DNA of 64,000 nucleotides, taken from NCBI GenBank assembly GCA_020161935.1, contig JAIUNI010000001.1, forward strand, positions 1,116,001 to 1,180,000. Reading direction: 5' to 3'. Shown in pieces: positions 52,629 to 61,845 of the stretch. Positions within the stretch are counted from its first letter, which is position 1; each line of letters starts with the position of its first letter. The notes beneath the pieces are model-generated. The model had not been told where the DNA came from. It worked only from the letters and a program-made list of their open reading frames with translations, and made no database searches. The position numbers were made by a program, and so were the translations under genes. Source of the DNA: Chloroflexota bacterium (GTDB taxonomy: Bacteria; Chloroflexota; Anaerolineae; Aggregatilineales; Phototrophicaceae).

Positions 52629-55019
52629 ATGAAAACACTGCGTCATTGGCAAATCGGACGAGCCAACCCATACTGCTTCCACATCGCAGCAGACGCACGA
52701 CTTAGCCTAACGGACTATCACGACGACCAGATTTGGGAAGTTGTACCCGGCAGCGGGGAATCCCCGGCGCTCGCCCTGCAAACGCGACTCGGCGGACGAG
52801 CAGGTTTGGTAAGCATCGTACCGATGTGGTTTCACGATGGTCGCTCGATTTACCAAGCGCAGGCATTTACACGCCTCCCCCACCTGACACGCTTTGCCCC
52901 AAGCTACCTGTGCTTTGAGGCTGCGCTAACACCCCAATTAGGACTGCGAGCTGAATATTGGGTGATGGACAGCCACGCCGTTGGGATTCGGTTCACACTG
53001 GCTAATAACCACGCCGAAGCGATCACCATTGACATGCATATCATCGCCTTCATCGGCCTCAACAACAAGGAACAACGACCGCTTCCGGTGGTTGGTGTGC
53101 AAAATGCGCTGGCCTTAGGCAAAATCGGCAATTTGCAACCGATTGTCCTGCTCGACAAGGGACTCTGTGAAAATGAACCACCGAGCAGCGTCAAGCTGAA
53201 GCAAACCCTGACGATAGAAGCCGGAAAGACGGTTCAAACGCGCGTGGTTCATGCGGGGCTTCAGACGACGAAAGAGTCGGCAGCACTCGCGCAAAAATGG
53301 CTTGATGCCGATTGGAAAGCAGCGTTTTCAAAGATTGAAGCGACTGCCCAAGCGATTCCAAACATTGAAACGGGCGATGCCGATACGGATGCGACAATCG
53401 CCTTTGCCTATCGCGATTTGGTGCAGGGCTTTCTAAAAGCGACTGCGAGTTTGCCGCACGGGTCATTCGTCGCCACACGCGAACCGGGGCGTGGATACAA
53501 TACGAACGATAAGGGTTGGAGCGGGCAGACTTCTACCCTCGCGTATTTAAGCACACTTGGGATTGCCAACGTCAGCCCGGCATTGGCGCAGGGGGTTCTT
53601 CTCAATTACCTCGCCGTGCAGCAGGATGATGGGTGGATCGACAACAAGCCGGGTTTAGGCGGACAGAAGCAAGGTGTGCTGTGTATGCCGATTCTGGCAC
53701 GCCTCGCTTGGAGCATCTTCCAATATACGGAGGACAGCCAGTTTTTACGGGATGCCTTCCCGAAGCTGCAAAAGTTCTTCGAACGCTGGTTGCAACCTGA
53801 CCTCGACCGAGATGGTGATGGCCTCCCTGAATGGCAGCACGAGGCGCAAACCGGTTACGTCTTTACGCCAACTTTCGCAGCGTGGCAAGCATGGGGCGAA
53901 GGCGCAAACATTCAAACAGTTGAGTCACCTGATCTAATTGCTTATTTGCTTTCAGAAGCAAAAAGCCTTAGAGAAATTGCCTATTATTTACGGGACGAAG
54001 CAACCGAACAGCAGTACGCCAACACGATTGAACGCTTCGAAACCGCCCTCGAACAACTGTGGAATAAGGACGCAAAACGTTTTGCCTACCGTGACCGTGA
54101 CAGTCACCTGACGCTTAAGCGCGTTGACATCATCAAAGATGCGCGGGCGATGGACGAACTGCTTCCCGCTGAAAAGATTAACCCGCCCAACCGGCTCGTC
54201 GTTCACATATCCGGTGGCGTGAATTTGCAGCCTAAAATGACGCTCAAGCTCGATGGTTTTGACAGTGAAGGTAAGCCCATCAGCGAAAGCGCAAGCGGAG
54301 ACCATTTTATCTGGGCAGGCGGGCGAGGAGTTTATACCAGCCAGCAGGTCTTTTCGCAGATTGATCGCGTTCACTTAGAGGGGTTAAGCCGTGTGTATCG
54401 AGTTGATGTACACACGATGGATACGACGCGGCTCGACATCAACGCTGTTTTGCCCCTGTGGTCGGCGGGATTACCGGCGGAGCATATGGCTGAACTGATT
54501 ACCCTACTTAAGAACCCTGACCTGTTTTGGCGGGCATCGGGCGTGAGCATGAACGCTGCGGACGATGCGAATTATGATCCGCGTAATGCGCTGGGCAGCG
54601 GCGGCGTGTGGTTATATTGGCTGACGCTGGTGGGTGAAGCGCTGATTGAAGCGGGTGATATTGAGGCCGCAACCGACCTCATTCAACGCATTTTAGGTGT
54701 GCAAACGCAAGTCCTCAAGGCGACGAAACGGTTCAGCGAGTTCTATCACAGCGATGAATCCGAAGGTTTGGGTGAACCTTCTAATATTAGTGGGATTGTC
54801 CCCGTACACCTGCTGACACGTGTACTCGGTGTACGCATTATTTCAGCGCGTAAAGTGTGGATTGGTGGGCGCTTCGTTTGGGGCAAACCGGTTACGATCC
54901 AACAGCACGGGGTCGTGGTCGAACGCAATGCAGAGGAAACCAAATTGACCTTCCCGAATGGGGTGATTAAAACCGTCAGTGATGACAACTGGCAGGAAGT
55001 GACAGACGCGAATGCCTAG
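52629..55019 (+). CDS. Six-hairpin glycosidase-superfamily protein
   Basis: A 796-aa protein without signal peptide. The first 230 residues look like a beta-sandwich. From about 245 an (alpha/alpha)6 barrel follows with YRDLVQGFLKATASLPHGSF, GYNTNDKGWSGQTSTLAYLS, and DLDRDGDGLPEWQHEAQTG (the Dx(D/N)GDG acid region of glucoamylase/GH63-like enzymes). Its sequence resembles amylo-1,6-glucosidase, GH63 and GH116 families, but I cannot place it in one. It may process sugars taken up by the MalEFG importer. The ATG has GGGGG upstream, and the next gene overlaps its last eight bases. Confidence 0.75.
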   Translation: MKTLRHWQIGRANPYCFHIAADARLSLTDYHDDQIWEVVPGSGESPALALQTRLGGRAGLVSIVPMWFHDGRSIYQAQAFTRLPHLTRFAPSYLCFEAALTPQLGLRAEYWVMDSHAVGIRFTLANNHAEAITIDMHIIAFIGLNNKEQRPLPVVGVQNALALGKIGNLQPIVLLDKGLCENEPPSSVKLKQTLTIEAGKTVQTRVVHAGLQTTKESAALAQKWLDADWKAAFSKIEATAQAIPNIETGDADTDATIAFAYRDLVQGFLKATASLPHGSFVATREPGRGYNTNDKGWSGQTSTLAYLSTLGIANVSPALAQGVLLNYLAVQQDDGWIDNKPGLGGQKQGVLCMPILARLAWSIFQYTEDSQFLRDAFPKLQKFFERWLQPDLDRDGDGLPEWQHEAQTGYVFTPTFAAWQAWGEGANIQTVESPDLIAYLLSEAKSLREIAYYLRDEATEQQYANTIERFETALEQLWNKDAKRFAYRDRDSHLTLKRVDIIKDARAMDELLPAEKINPPNRLVVHISGGVNLQPKMTLKLDGFDSEGKPISESASGDHFIWAGGRGVYTSQQVFSQIDRVHLEGLSRVYRVDVHTMDTTRLDINAVLPLWSAGLPAEHMAELITLLKNPDLFWRASGVSMNAADDANYDPRNALGSGGVWLYWLTLVGEALIEAGDIEAATDLIQRILGVQTQVLKATKRFSEFYHSDESEGLGEPSNISGIVPVHLLTRVLGVRIISARKVWIGGRFVWGKPVTIQQHGVVVERNAEETKLTFPNGVIKTVSDDNWQEVTDANA

Positions 55020-56022
55020 CGGCACGAATCAAGATTTTATTTTCCGCACCACATCCGACGGCATCCTAGTGGCGAACAATCAAGGGGTTATCGAACGTAT
55101 CAATCCAGCAGCGGCGGCCATGTTGGGCATAACCGTTGAAAGTGTCGTCGGGCGGCAAGCGAATACGGTCTTCCAACAAAACCCCGGCTTATTGAACCTG
55201 TTTATACGTGACGGGGAACAAACGCTGAACGTCCGGCTGCCGAAGCGGCGCTTGGCTATTGGTGTGGCGAACACCGATGCCAGCGGCAGTCGTATCATCC
55301 TGTTGCAAGACATTACCGAGAAGCAAGAATTTGAATCGCGCCGAGAAGTCCTCGTAACCACGATGGCACATGACCTCCGCAACCCGATTTCTGCTATTGG
55401 CGGGTTCGCAGAACTGGTGGAGAAATTTGGGACGCTGAATGAACAGCAGCAGAAATTCACTACCCGCATTAAGCAGACCGCATCTAAACTCTACGATGTG
55501 GCGGGTTCACTGGTTGATTTGGCGTGGATTGAAGCGGGGATGCCACTGGCACACCAACCGATTGATATGAAATCGCTGGTCGACAGAGTGGTGAGCAAAC
55601 TTTCCGACATGGCACAGGAGCATCAGGTCACATTCGCCACCTCGCTGCAAAACCCCCTGCCAACGGTGATGGGAGACCAAATGCGCTTAGAAATTGCCGT
55701 TCATAACCTGTTACACAATGCTATTTTGTACTCACGACCGGAAACGCCGATTGCCATTCATGCGTGGGGCGATACAAACGAGTTATACTTCAGTATAGCA
55801 GATCGCGGCATCGGCATTGATGATGAGGAAATTGAACTCATTTTTGACCGCCTGTACCGTTCAAAAGACGAGCGCATTCGGGAGCTGCCGGGTGGCGGCT
55901 TAGGATTGACGATGGCGAAAACGATTGTGAAGCGGCACGGCGGGGATATTTGGGCATCGAGCAATTTGGGTGTCGGCAGTACTTTCACCTTTGTGCTGCC
56001 GGTCGTCAAGCAAGAAGCATAG
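55012..56022 (+). CDS. Cytoplasmic PAS-type sensor histidine kinase
   Basis: A 336-aa kinase without membrane segments. A PAS domain (about 8-110, TTSDGILVANNQGVIERINP) is followed by a HisKA dimerisation helix with the phospho-accepting histidine in TTMAHDLRNPISAIGGFAEL near 119, and a HATPase domain with N box (AVHNLLHNAILYS), G1 (ADRGIGIDDEE) and G2 (LPGGGLGLTMAK). No response regulator gene is adjacent, so it is an orphan kinase. It overlaps the glycosidase-like gene by eight bases. Confidence 0.9.
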   Translation: MPSGTNQDFIFRTTSDGILVANNQGVIERINPAAAAMLGITVESVVGRQANTVFQQNPGLLNLFIRDGEQTLNVRLPKRRLAIGVANTDASGSRIILLQDITEKQEFESRREVLVTTMAHDLRNPISAIGGFAELVEKFGTLNEQQQKFTTRIKQTASKLYDVAGSLVDLAWIEAGMPLAHQPIDMKSLVDRVVSKLSDMAQEHQVTFATSLQNPLPTVMGDQMRLEIAVHNLLHNAILYSRPETPIAIHAWGDTNELYFSIADRGIGIDDEEIELIFDRLYRSKDERIRELPGGGLGLTMAKTIVKRHGGDIWASSNLGVGSTFTFVLPVVKQEA

Positions 56023-56049
56023 CTACTCTTTCATAATCTGTACGGCGAT

Positions 56050-56961
56050 ATGTATAAAGTCAAAATTACCTTGCCCGCGACGGTTACTAACCTCGGCCCC
56101 GGCCTGAACAGTCTCGGGTTGGCTGTTGGCTTATATACCATCATCGAAATTAGCCGGCGTTCTGACGAGCAATTGATTGTCGAGACGGAAGGCGAAGGCG
56201 CTGGACGCTACGGCATGGGGCTGCGACACCCAACCGCTTTGGCGATCATGCGGCTTTTCCAGAAGCAGGAAAAAGCAGTACTCGGCCTCAATATCAAAAT
56301 TAGCAATCATATACCACTAAGCAGCGGCTTAGGCGCAGAAGCCGCCTTCTGGGTGGCCGGCCTCATCGGTGCGAATAATTTGATGAACGGTATTTATAAC
56401 CGGAAGCAGATTTTAGAAATTGCCGCTACTGTGAGTGGTCTGCCGAGCCAAGTAGTTACAAGTATCATGGGCGGCTTAACAGCCAGCTTCACCAGCGGCG
56501 AACAAGTCATCTATCGGGCGCTGCCAACATCTTCGCTGAACGTAGTCGTTGCCCTGCCCCAGCTTAAACAATATAGTGCGGAGGGCGCGAAGGTTAAACC
56601 TGACCGCGTGCCATTGAATGACGCGCTGTTCAACCTGAGCCGGGTTCCTTTGCTGGTCGAGGCGCTGCGAACCGGCGATCTTAAACTCATCGGACAGCTT
56701 ATGGATGATCGTTTACACATCCCCTACCTGAAGCCGCAAATTACCGGATTTGACCATGCCAGCGAGATGGCGCGGCGTGCCGGTGCGGTGGCGGTTAGCC
56801 TGAGCGGCGAGGGGCCAGCGCTGGTCGCCTTTGCCGAAAACAACCATAAGCTGATTGCGACCACGATGGAACTAGCCTTCGAAAACAGTGGGGTTAAAGC
56901 CCGAACGTGGGTCGTGCCAATTGATACTCAAGGGGTGGTCATCAGCGTCTCTGGCTCATGA
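56050..56961 (+). CDS. thrB: Homoserine kinase (GHMP family)
   Basis: Phosphorylates homoserine to O-phosphohomoserine, the substrate of threonine synthase. The 303-residue GHMP fold has VTLPATVTNLGPG-like N-terminal ITLPATVTNLGPGLNSLGLA, IPLSSGLGAEAAFWVAGL (ATP loop, where the usual SSA is AEA), and AVSLSGEGPALVAFAE as motif 3. The length is normal. The threonine synthase gene is at 27876, not adjacent. Another small-molecule GHMP kinase is a less likely alternative. Confidence 0.85.
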   Translation: MYKVKITLPATVTNLGPGLNSLGLAVGLYTIIEISRRSDEQLIVETEGEGAGRYGMGLRHPTALAIMRLFQKQEKAVLGLNIKISNHIPLSSGLGAEAAFWVAGLIGANNLMNGIYNRKQILEIAATVSGLPSQVVTSIMGGLTASFTSGEQVIYRALPTSSLNVVVALPQLKQYSAEGAKVKPDRVPLNDALFNLSRVPLLVEALRTGDLKLIGQLMDDRLHIPYLKPQITGFDHASEMARRAGAVAVSLSGEGPALVAFAENNHKLIATTMELAFENSGVKARTWVVPIDTQGVVISVSGS

Positions 56962-57063
56962 GATTGCTTCCCTATGGGCTTCTTCACATTTCTAACTCAA
57001 ATCTAATCCGACAGGCGCATACTATTGTGCGTTTCATCACAAATCATCAAGAAAGAAGCGCTT

Positions 57064-58881
57064 ATGTTTGGTCGACGGAGCCGGCGCGGTGCGCCACAAG
57101 ACAAGGCGGAAGTCCCTGATATTCCTATGAATTGGCGGCGGTTGTTTCGCTACTTAGGTCCTTACAAACGCCAACTTGTGATCGCGATCATCGCGCTCAT
57201 TAGCAGCGCCCTACTGAGTCTCGTCTTTCCGGGGGTGATTAGCGGTGTCGTTGATTCGGTGCTGACTACCCGAAATGTGCAACTGCTCGACCAAATAACC
57301 GTAGGGCTGCTGTTCGTCTTTTTCTTGCGTTCACTCACTTCGCTGGTGGAAAACTATACGCTCAATTACATTGGGGAGCGGATACTCGTCGATTTGCGGC
57401 TGGAAATTTACACCCATTTACAAACCCTTTCGATGGGCTTTTTTGCCTCACGGCGCGTTGGCGAACTGATTTCGCGCCTCTCGAATGACGTGGGTGTCAT
57501 GCGAACGGTACTCACCAGCAATATCAATATCTTGATCGAGCAAACGGTGATTATGGTCGGCGCGATTATTGTGATGATCGTGCTGAATGCCAGTTTGACC
57601 TTGTTTATCCTTATCCTCTTGCCATTCATCATCGGATTTGGAGCTGTGTTTGGCATCTTCCTCCGGCGCATCAGTACGCAAGTGCAGGATGAACTGGCGG
57701 GCGCAACAGTCGTGACCGAGGAAGTCTTGCAAAACATCCGCGAGGTGAAAAGTTTTGCACGTGAACCCTACGAAATCGGACGTTATCAAACGGCGATTGG
57801 GCGGTCGTTCAGCGCTGCCATACGCCTGCTGCGGATACGGTCGCTGTTTGGGCCGCTGATCGCGTTTCTCGGTTTCGGCGCACTGGCGATGATCTTGTGG
57901 TTTGGCGGGCGCGAAGTGATTGACGGACGCTTAACCGGTGGGCAGCTCATCGGGTTCTTGGTGTACGGCATTTCGGTTGCCGGTGCGCTCGGCTCACTTG
58001 TCAGCTTGTATACCTCCCTCCAAGAAGCCTTAGGTGCGACGAAACGGGTATTCCAGATATTAGATACTAAACCCGATGTAACCGATACAGCGGATGCGAA
58101 AACATTGGCGCAGGTTGAGGGGCGCATCACCTTTGATGATGTGAGCTTCAGTTACGACGAGCGGCAGGAAGTGCTGCACCACATCAACCTCGACATCGCC
58201 CCCGGTGAAATCGTGGCGCTGGTTGGCCCCAGTGGCGCAGGCAAAAGCACGATTTTCAACCTTATCCCACGTTTTTACGACCCGACAAGCGGCAGCGTGC
58301 GGGTTGACGGAACCGATGCTAAAAGCGTGACGCAGACCAGCCTCCGCCAACAGATCGGCATCGTGCCACAGGAGACGCTGCTCTTCGGCGGTACGATTCG
58401 CGAAAACATCCGCTATGGACGGTTGGATGCCAGCGACAGCGAACTTGAGGCCGCCGCAAAAGCCGCGAATGCCCACGATTTCATTATGGAGCTGCCGGAT
58501 AAGTACGAGACGATTGTGGGCGAACGCGGTATCCGGCTCAGTGGTGGGCAGCGGCAGCGGGTGGCGATTGCGCGCGCCCTCCTTAAAGACCCGCGCATTT
58601 TGCTGTTGGACGAGGCAACATCGAGTTTAGACACTGAAAGCGAACATCTGGTGCAAGAGGCGCTCACCCGCCTGATGCAGAACCGAACGACGGTCATTAT
58701 TGCCCACCGCCTAAGTACCATTAACGTGGCGAACCGGATTGCGGTGTTGGATAAGGGCGCAATTGTCGAACTCGGTACGCACGAGGAATTGATGGCGCTA
58801 AACGGTCTGTATGCCAAACTCTATAGTATGCAATTCCGCGAGGATTTATCCCTCACGGGTAACGTTCAAACGGCAACATGA
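57064..58881 (+). CDS. ABC exporter half-transporter, MsbA/LmrA-like
   Basis: A 605-aa fused membrane and ATPase protein. Six helices (about 40-320) form the type 1 exporter fold. The nucleotide-binding domain has Walker A GPSGAGKST near 386, Q-loop IGIVPQETLLFGG, signature LSGGQRQR near 491, and Walker B ILLLDEATSSLD. Two copies would form a homodimer exporting a lipid, peptide or drug. I chose the ATG at 57064; an in-frame upstream non-ATG start adds 13 residues unlike the family. The phosphodiester glycosidase gene follows 40 nt later. Confidence 0.92.
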   Translation: MFGRRSRRGAPQDKAEVPDIPMNWRRLFRYLGPYKRQLVIAIIALISSALLSLVFPGVISGVVDSVLTTRNVQLLDQITVGLLFVFFLRSLTSLVENYTLNYIGERILVDLRLEIYTHLQTLSMGFFASRRVGELISRLSNDVGVMRTVLTSNINILIEQTVIMVGAIIVMIVLNASLTLFILILLPFIIGFGAVFGIFLRRISTQVQDELAGATVVTEEVLQNIREVKSFAREPYEIGRYQTAIGRSFSAAIRLLRIRSLFGPLIAFLGFGALAMILWFGGREVIDGRLTGGQLIGFLVYGISVAGALGSLVSLYTSLQEALGATKRVFQILDTKPDVTDTADAKTLAQVEGRITFDDVSFSYDERQEVLHHINLDIAPGEIVALVGPSGAGKSTIFNLIPRFYDPTSGSVRVDGTDAKSVTQTSLRQQIGIVPQETLLFGGTIRENIRYGRLDASDSELEAAAKAANAHDFIMELPDKYETIVGERGIRLSGGQRQRVAIARALLKDPRILLLDEATSSLDTESEHLVQEALTRLMQNRTTVIIAHRLSTINVANRIAVLDKGAIVELGTHEELMALNGLYAKLYSMQFREDLSLTGNVQTAT

Positions 58882-58921
58882 GGGCGCATGTAGTCCAGCA
58901 TTGCAGGTACGGGCAAATGAC

Positions 58922-59896
58922 ATGAGTGATGAGATTCTGATCTACGGCGGAATAGGCATCGCGGTGCTGATTGCCTGTTTCGCCGGATACAGTGTTTGGC
59001 GCTTGGGGCGGCGCAGATTAACTGCTATCCCAGCTATAATCATGCTGGTGGCGATCATCGTTGCCAGCTTTTTGTTCTGGTACACGCATCGTCCCCTGCC
59101 CGCTAACACTACGGAGACACTTTTCAACGGGGTCACGTACAAGCGCGAGGTGTTGGCAGGGCCAATCATTGCACACATGCTGTTCATTGATTTGAAGGCG
59201 AAGGGTATCGAGTTCATGGGAACGCCCGCACAAGCAACAGGCGAATACAAACTCGCGGCGAAAACCACGACGCAGTTCCTGACTGAACAGCATCTACAAA
59301 TCGCCTTTAACGCCGACTTCTTTGATCCGTGGCGGGATTACGGTTTCATGGACTACTATCCGCACGTTGGGGATGGGGTCAACGTGCGTGGGTTGAGCGC
59401 CTCACGCGGGGATGTGTATACGCAGGGTTATGCCCCGCCCGAAAATTATGAAACACTCTACCTGACACAAGATAATCAAGCATCATTTGAACCACCGTTA
59501 CAACCGATTTATAACGCAGTTTCCGGCAATATGATGCTGGTCATTGACGGCGAGAAAACACCGATTGAGACCACAAACGATTATCTGACCGGCAAGCATC
59601 CGCGTACTGCGGTCGCTCTCGACCCTGAAAAGCAAACGTTGATCGTCATCATCATTGATGGCCGCCAACCGAATTACAGTGAGGGTATGACCATCCCCGA
59701 ACTCCAAGACCTTGTACTCGCCAATAACGGCTATAATGCGCTCAACCTAGATGGTGGTGGTTCAGTCACGCTAGCGATTGCGGGTGCAAACGGAGAAGCG
59801 GTCATCTTGAACTCGCCCATTCACAACCGGATACCGGGGCGAGAACGTCCTATCGCCAATCATCTCGGTATTTTTGCCCTGCCCATCGGAGGATAG
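58922..59896 (+). CDS. Membrane-anchored phosphodiester glycosidase (NAGPA-domain) protein
   Basis: A 324-aa protein with two N-terminal hydrophobic segments (about 5-25 and 35-55) and an extracytoplasmic NAGPA/exopolysaccharide-type phosphodiester glycosidase domain. Typical segments are IAFNADFFDPWRDYG (FNadFFd), LVIDGEKTPIET, HPRTAVALDPEKQTL, and NALNLDGGGSVTLAI near the end. It may remove N-acetylglucosamine phosphodiesters from cell-wall polymers. The gene upstream is an ABC exporter and an epimerase gene starts two bases after its stop. Confidence 0.87.
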   Translation: MSDEILIYGGIGIAVLIACFAGYSVWRLGRRRLTAIPAIIMLVAIIVASFLFWYTHRPLPANTTETLFNGVTYKREVLAGPIIAHMLFIDLKAKGIEFMGTPAQATGEYKLAAKTTTQFLTEQHLQIAFNADFFDPWRDYGFMDYYPHVGDGVNVRGLSASRGDVYTQGYAPPENYETLYLTQDNQASFEPPLQPIYNAVSGNMMLVIDGEKTPIETTNDYLTGKHPRTAVALDPEKQTLIVIIIDGRQPNYSEGMTIPELQDLVLANNGYNALNLDGGGSVTLAIAGANGEAVILNSPIHNRIPGRERPIANHLGIFALPIGG

Positions 59897-59897
59897 T

Positions 59898-60890
59898 ATG
59901 TCATTAGCCAACCAGCAGGTTCTTGTTACAGGTGCGACCGGCTTCCTCGGTGGCACATTAGCCATGCGGCTTGCACAAGAGGGCGTACATGTAAAAGCGC
60001 TCGCAAGGCGACCTCAAAAGGGTGAGTTTCTTAGCCATCATGCCAATATCGCACTGGTTGAGGGTGACATTACGGATGCTGAACGCATGAAGCAGGTGAT
60101 GGAAGGCTGCTCGGTTGTTTTCCACGTCGCGGCGGCCTTAGGCGGCAACCTTAAAAAGCAGCAGCACATTAACGTGGACGGCACGCGCAATATCATCCGT
60201 GCGGCAGCCCACGCGAAAGTACAACGGGTAGTGCATGTCAGCTCGATAGCGGTTTACGGCTACAACTATACCGGCGATATTACTGAGGAATTCCCGCAAA
60301 AGCCGGGGCGTGTCCCTTACAACCTCACGAAATCGCAAGCGGAAACGGATGTGCGCGAACTCGGCAGTCAGCTTAACGTGCCGTACAGCATCATCCGCCC
60401 CGGCATGATTTACGGGCCGCGCAGCAACGGGTGGACAGCGACGATGTTTAAACTCGGCAAGCGCAAGCCAACACCGTTTCTGGGTGGTGGAAATGGGAGC
60501 GCGCATCCGATTTACGTAGATGATGTTGTCGACCTCATGATTGTACTGGCGACCCATCCGGCAGCCGTCGGCCAAGCGTTCAACTGCTCATCCGACCCTG
60601 CCCCGACGTGGCGCGAATTCTTAGGCGGGTATTCACGGCTGGCGGGGCATGATCGCTGGTTGGGTTTTCCACCTTTCCTCATGCGCCCTATTGCGCCTTT
60701 GATCGAAGCTATCATGACACTGCAAGGCGAACCTCAAGAACTGCCGACATTGGTCGATTTTCTTCAGGCAAAAAAGACATACAAGATGGACAAAGCGCGT
60801 CAACTCTTGGGCTGGCAACCGAAGATGACCCTACAAGAGGGGATTGATACCTGTGTACCGTGGCTGCGCGAAGAAGGCTTACTTAAATGA
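59898..60890 (+). CDS. NAD-dependent epimerase/dehydratase (extended SDR)
   Basis: A 330-aa Rossmann-fold protein with VLVTGATGFLGGTLAMRLA (NAD-binding GxxGxxG), VFHVAAALGG, and HVSSIAVYGYNYTGD. The catalytic tyrosine is probably in VPYNLTKSQAETDV (YxxxK). The substrate is probably a nucleotide sugar or isoprenoid-type alcohol. The ATG at 59898 has GGAGG at ideal spacing. It is coupled by an ATGA overlap to the following methyltransferase gene. Confidence 0.9.
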   Translation: MSLANQQVLVTGATGFLGGTLAMRLAQEGVHVKALARRPQKGEFLSHHANIALVEGDITDAERMKQVMEGCSVVFHVAAALGGNLKKQQHINVDGTRNIIRAAAHAKVQRVVHVSSIAVYGYNYTGDITEEFPQKPGRVPYNLTKSQAETDVRELGSQLNVPYSIIRPGMIYGPRSNGWTATMFKLGKRKPTPFLGGGNGSAHPIYVDDVVDLMIVLATHPAAVGQAFNCSSDPAPTWREFLGGYSRLAGHDRWLGFPPFLMRPIAPLIEAIMTLQGEPQELPTLVDFLQAKKTYKMDKARQLLGWQPKMTLQEGIDTCVPWLREEGLLK

Positions 60891-61732
60891 GTGATATTCT
60901 CAGCTTACTGCTTCTCAGCACGATCATTGCTGCCCTCATCACGCTGGGATGGTGGCTGCTCATCGCCAGCGAAGGTGTTTACCTCGGACGGTGGATGGTC
61001 ATTCTGCTGTATGACCGGTTCGCGCATAAGTACGACGGGGTTAAGCAGTATCAGCGGGAATACGAGGAAATGTTTGTTGCGAAGCCGCTCATGGACGCGA
61101 TCAAGCCTCAAGCCAACCCTATGGTACTCGATGTCGCGACAGGAACCGGTCGTCTCCCATTAGCGTTAGCACGTCATCAATCCTTCGAAGGGCATACGGT
61201 CGCAGCAGACCTCAGCCGAAAAATGCTGCATCACGCCACCAAGAACTTTTACCCGTATGAGTCAGCTACCTTCATCTGGTGTCCGGCGGAGAACCTGCCC
61301 TTTCCTGATAACACCTTCGATATTGTCACCTGCCTCGAAGCGCTGGAGTTTATGTCCAATCCGCAAGCGGTGGTGCAAGAACTGGTGCGCGTGCTGCGAC
61401 CGGGAGGGATGCTGCTCACCAGCCAGCGGGTGAACACCAAGTTGATGCCCGGCAAAACATGGACGAGCCAACAATTACAAGAAATCCTCAAAGAAGCGGG
61501 TATTTCGGACGCAAAAGCCCAGATATGGACAGTTGACTACCGCAAAGTGTGGGGAACAAAAGCGGGGGAATCAGCGCCGAAAGGGGTGCAGCCGCTCGAC
61601 CACATCCTACGCTGCCCAAAATGTACCGAACAAACGATGCGACTCGAAAAGGGCGAATGGCTATGCGAAAGCTGTGCGAAACGGGCAAAAGTTGGAGTGG
61701 ATGGAGTAATCGAGCTTTATCCGCTTTACTAA
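60887..61732 (+). CDS. Membrane-associated SAM methyltransferase with C-terminal zinc ribbon
   Basis: A 281-aa protein: one N-terminal membrane helix (about 5-28), a UbiE/class I methyltransferase domain with VLDVATGTGRLPLALAR near residue 80 and FDIVTCLEALEFM, then a C-terminal zinc ribbon (CPKC at about 244 and CESC at about 262). The combination suggests methylation of a lipid or quinone at the membrane; the ribbon's purpose is unknown. It is translationally coupled to the epimerase gene. Confidence 0.87.
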   Translation: MSDILSLLLLSTIIAALITLGWWLLIASEGVYLGRWMVILLYDRFAHKYDGVKQYQREYEEMFVAKPLMDAIKPQANPMVLDVATGTGRLPLALARHQSFEGHTVAADLSRKMLHHATKNFYPYESATFIWCPAENLPFPDNTFDIVTCLEALEFMSNPQAVVQELVRVLRPGGMLLTSQRVNTKLMPGKTWTSQQLQEILKEAGISDAKAQIWTVDYRKVWGTKAGESAPKGVQPLDHILRCPKCTEQTMRLEKGEWLCESCAKRAKVGVDGVIELYPLY

Positions 61733-61747
61733 TCGCACCTATCGAAC

Positions 61748-61775
61748 TTGCTAACTCCCCTAAATTTGCTACAAT
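61748..61775 (+). promoter_or_regulatory. Promoter of argS
   Basis: TTGCTA (61748-61753), a 16-nt spacer and TACAAT (61770-61775). The predicted start is near 61782, about 64 nt before the TTG start codon. Confidence 0.6.
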
Positions 61776-61845
61776 GCAGCCAGAAATCAGGGGCGCGAAC
61801 ACATGATCCGCGTCCCTTTGCGTATCTATTTGAGGAAGAACGATC

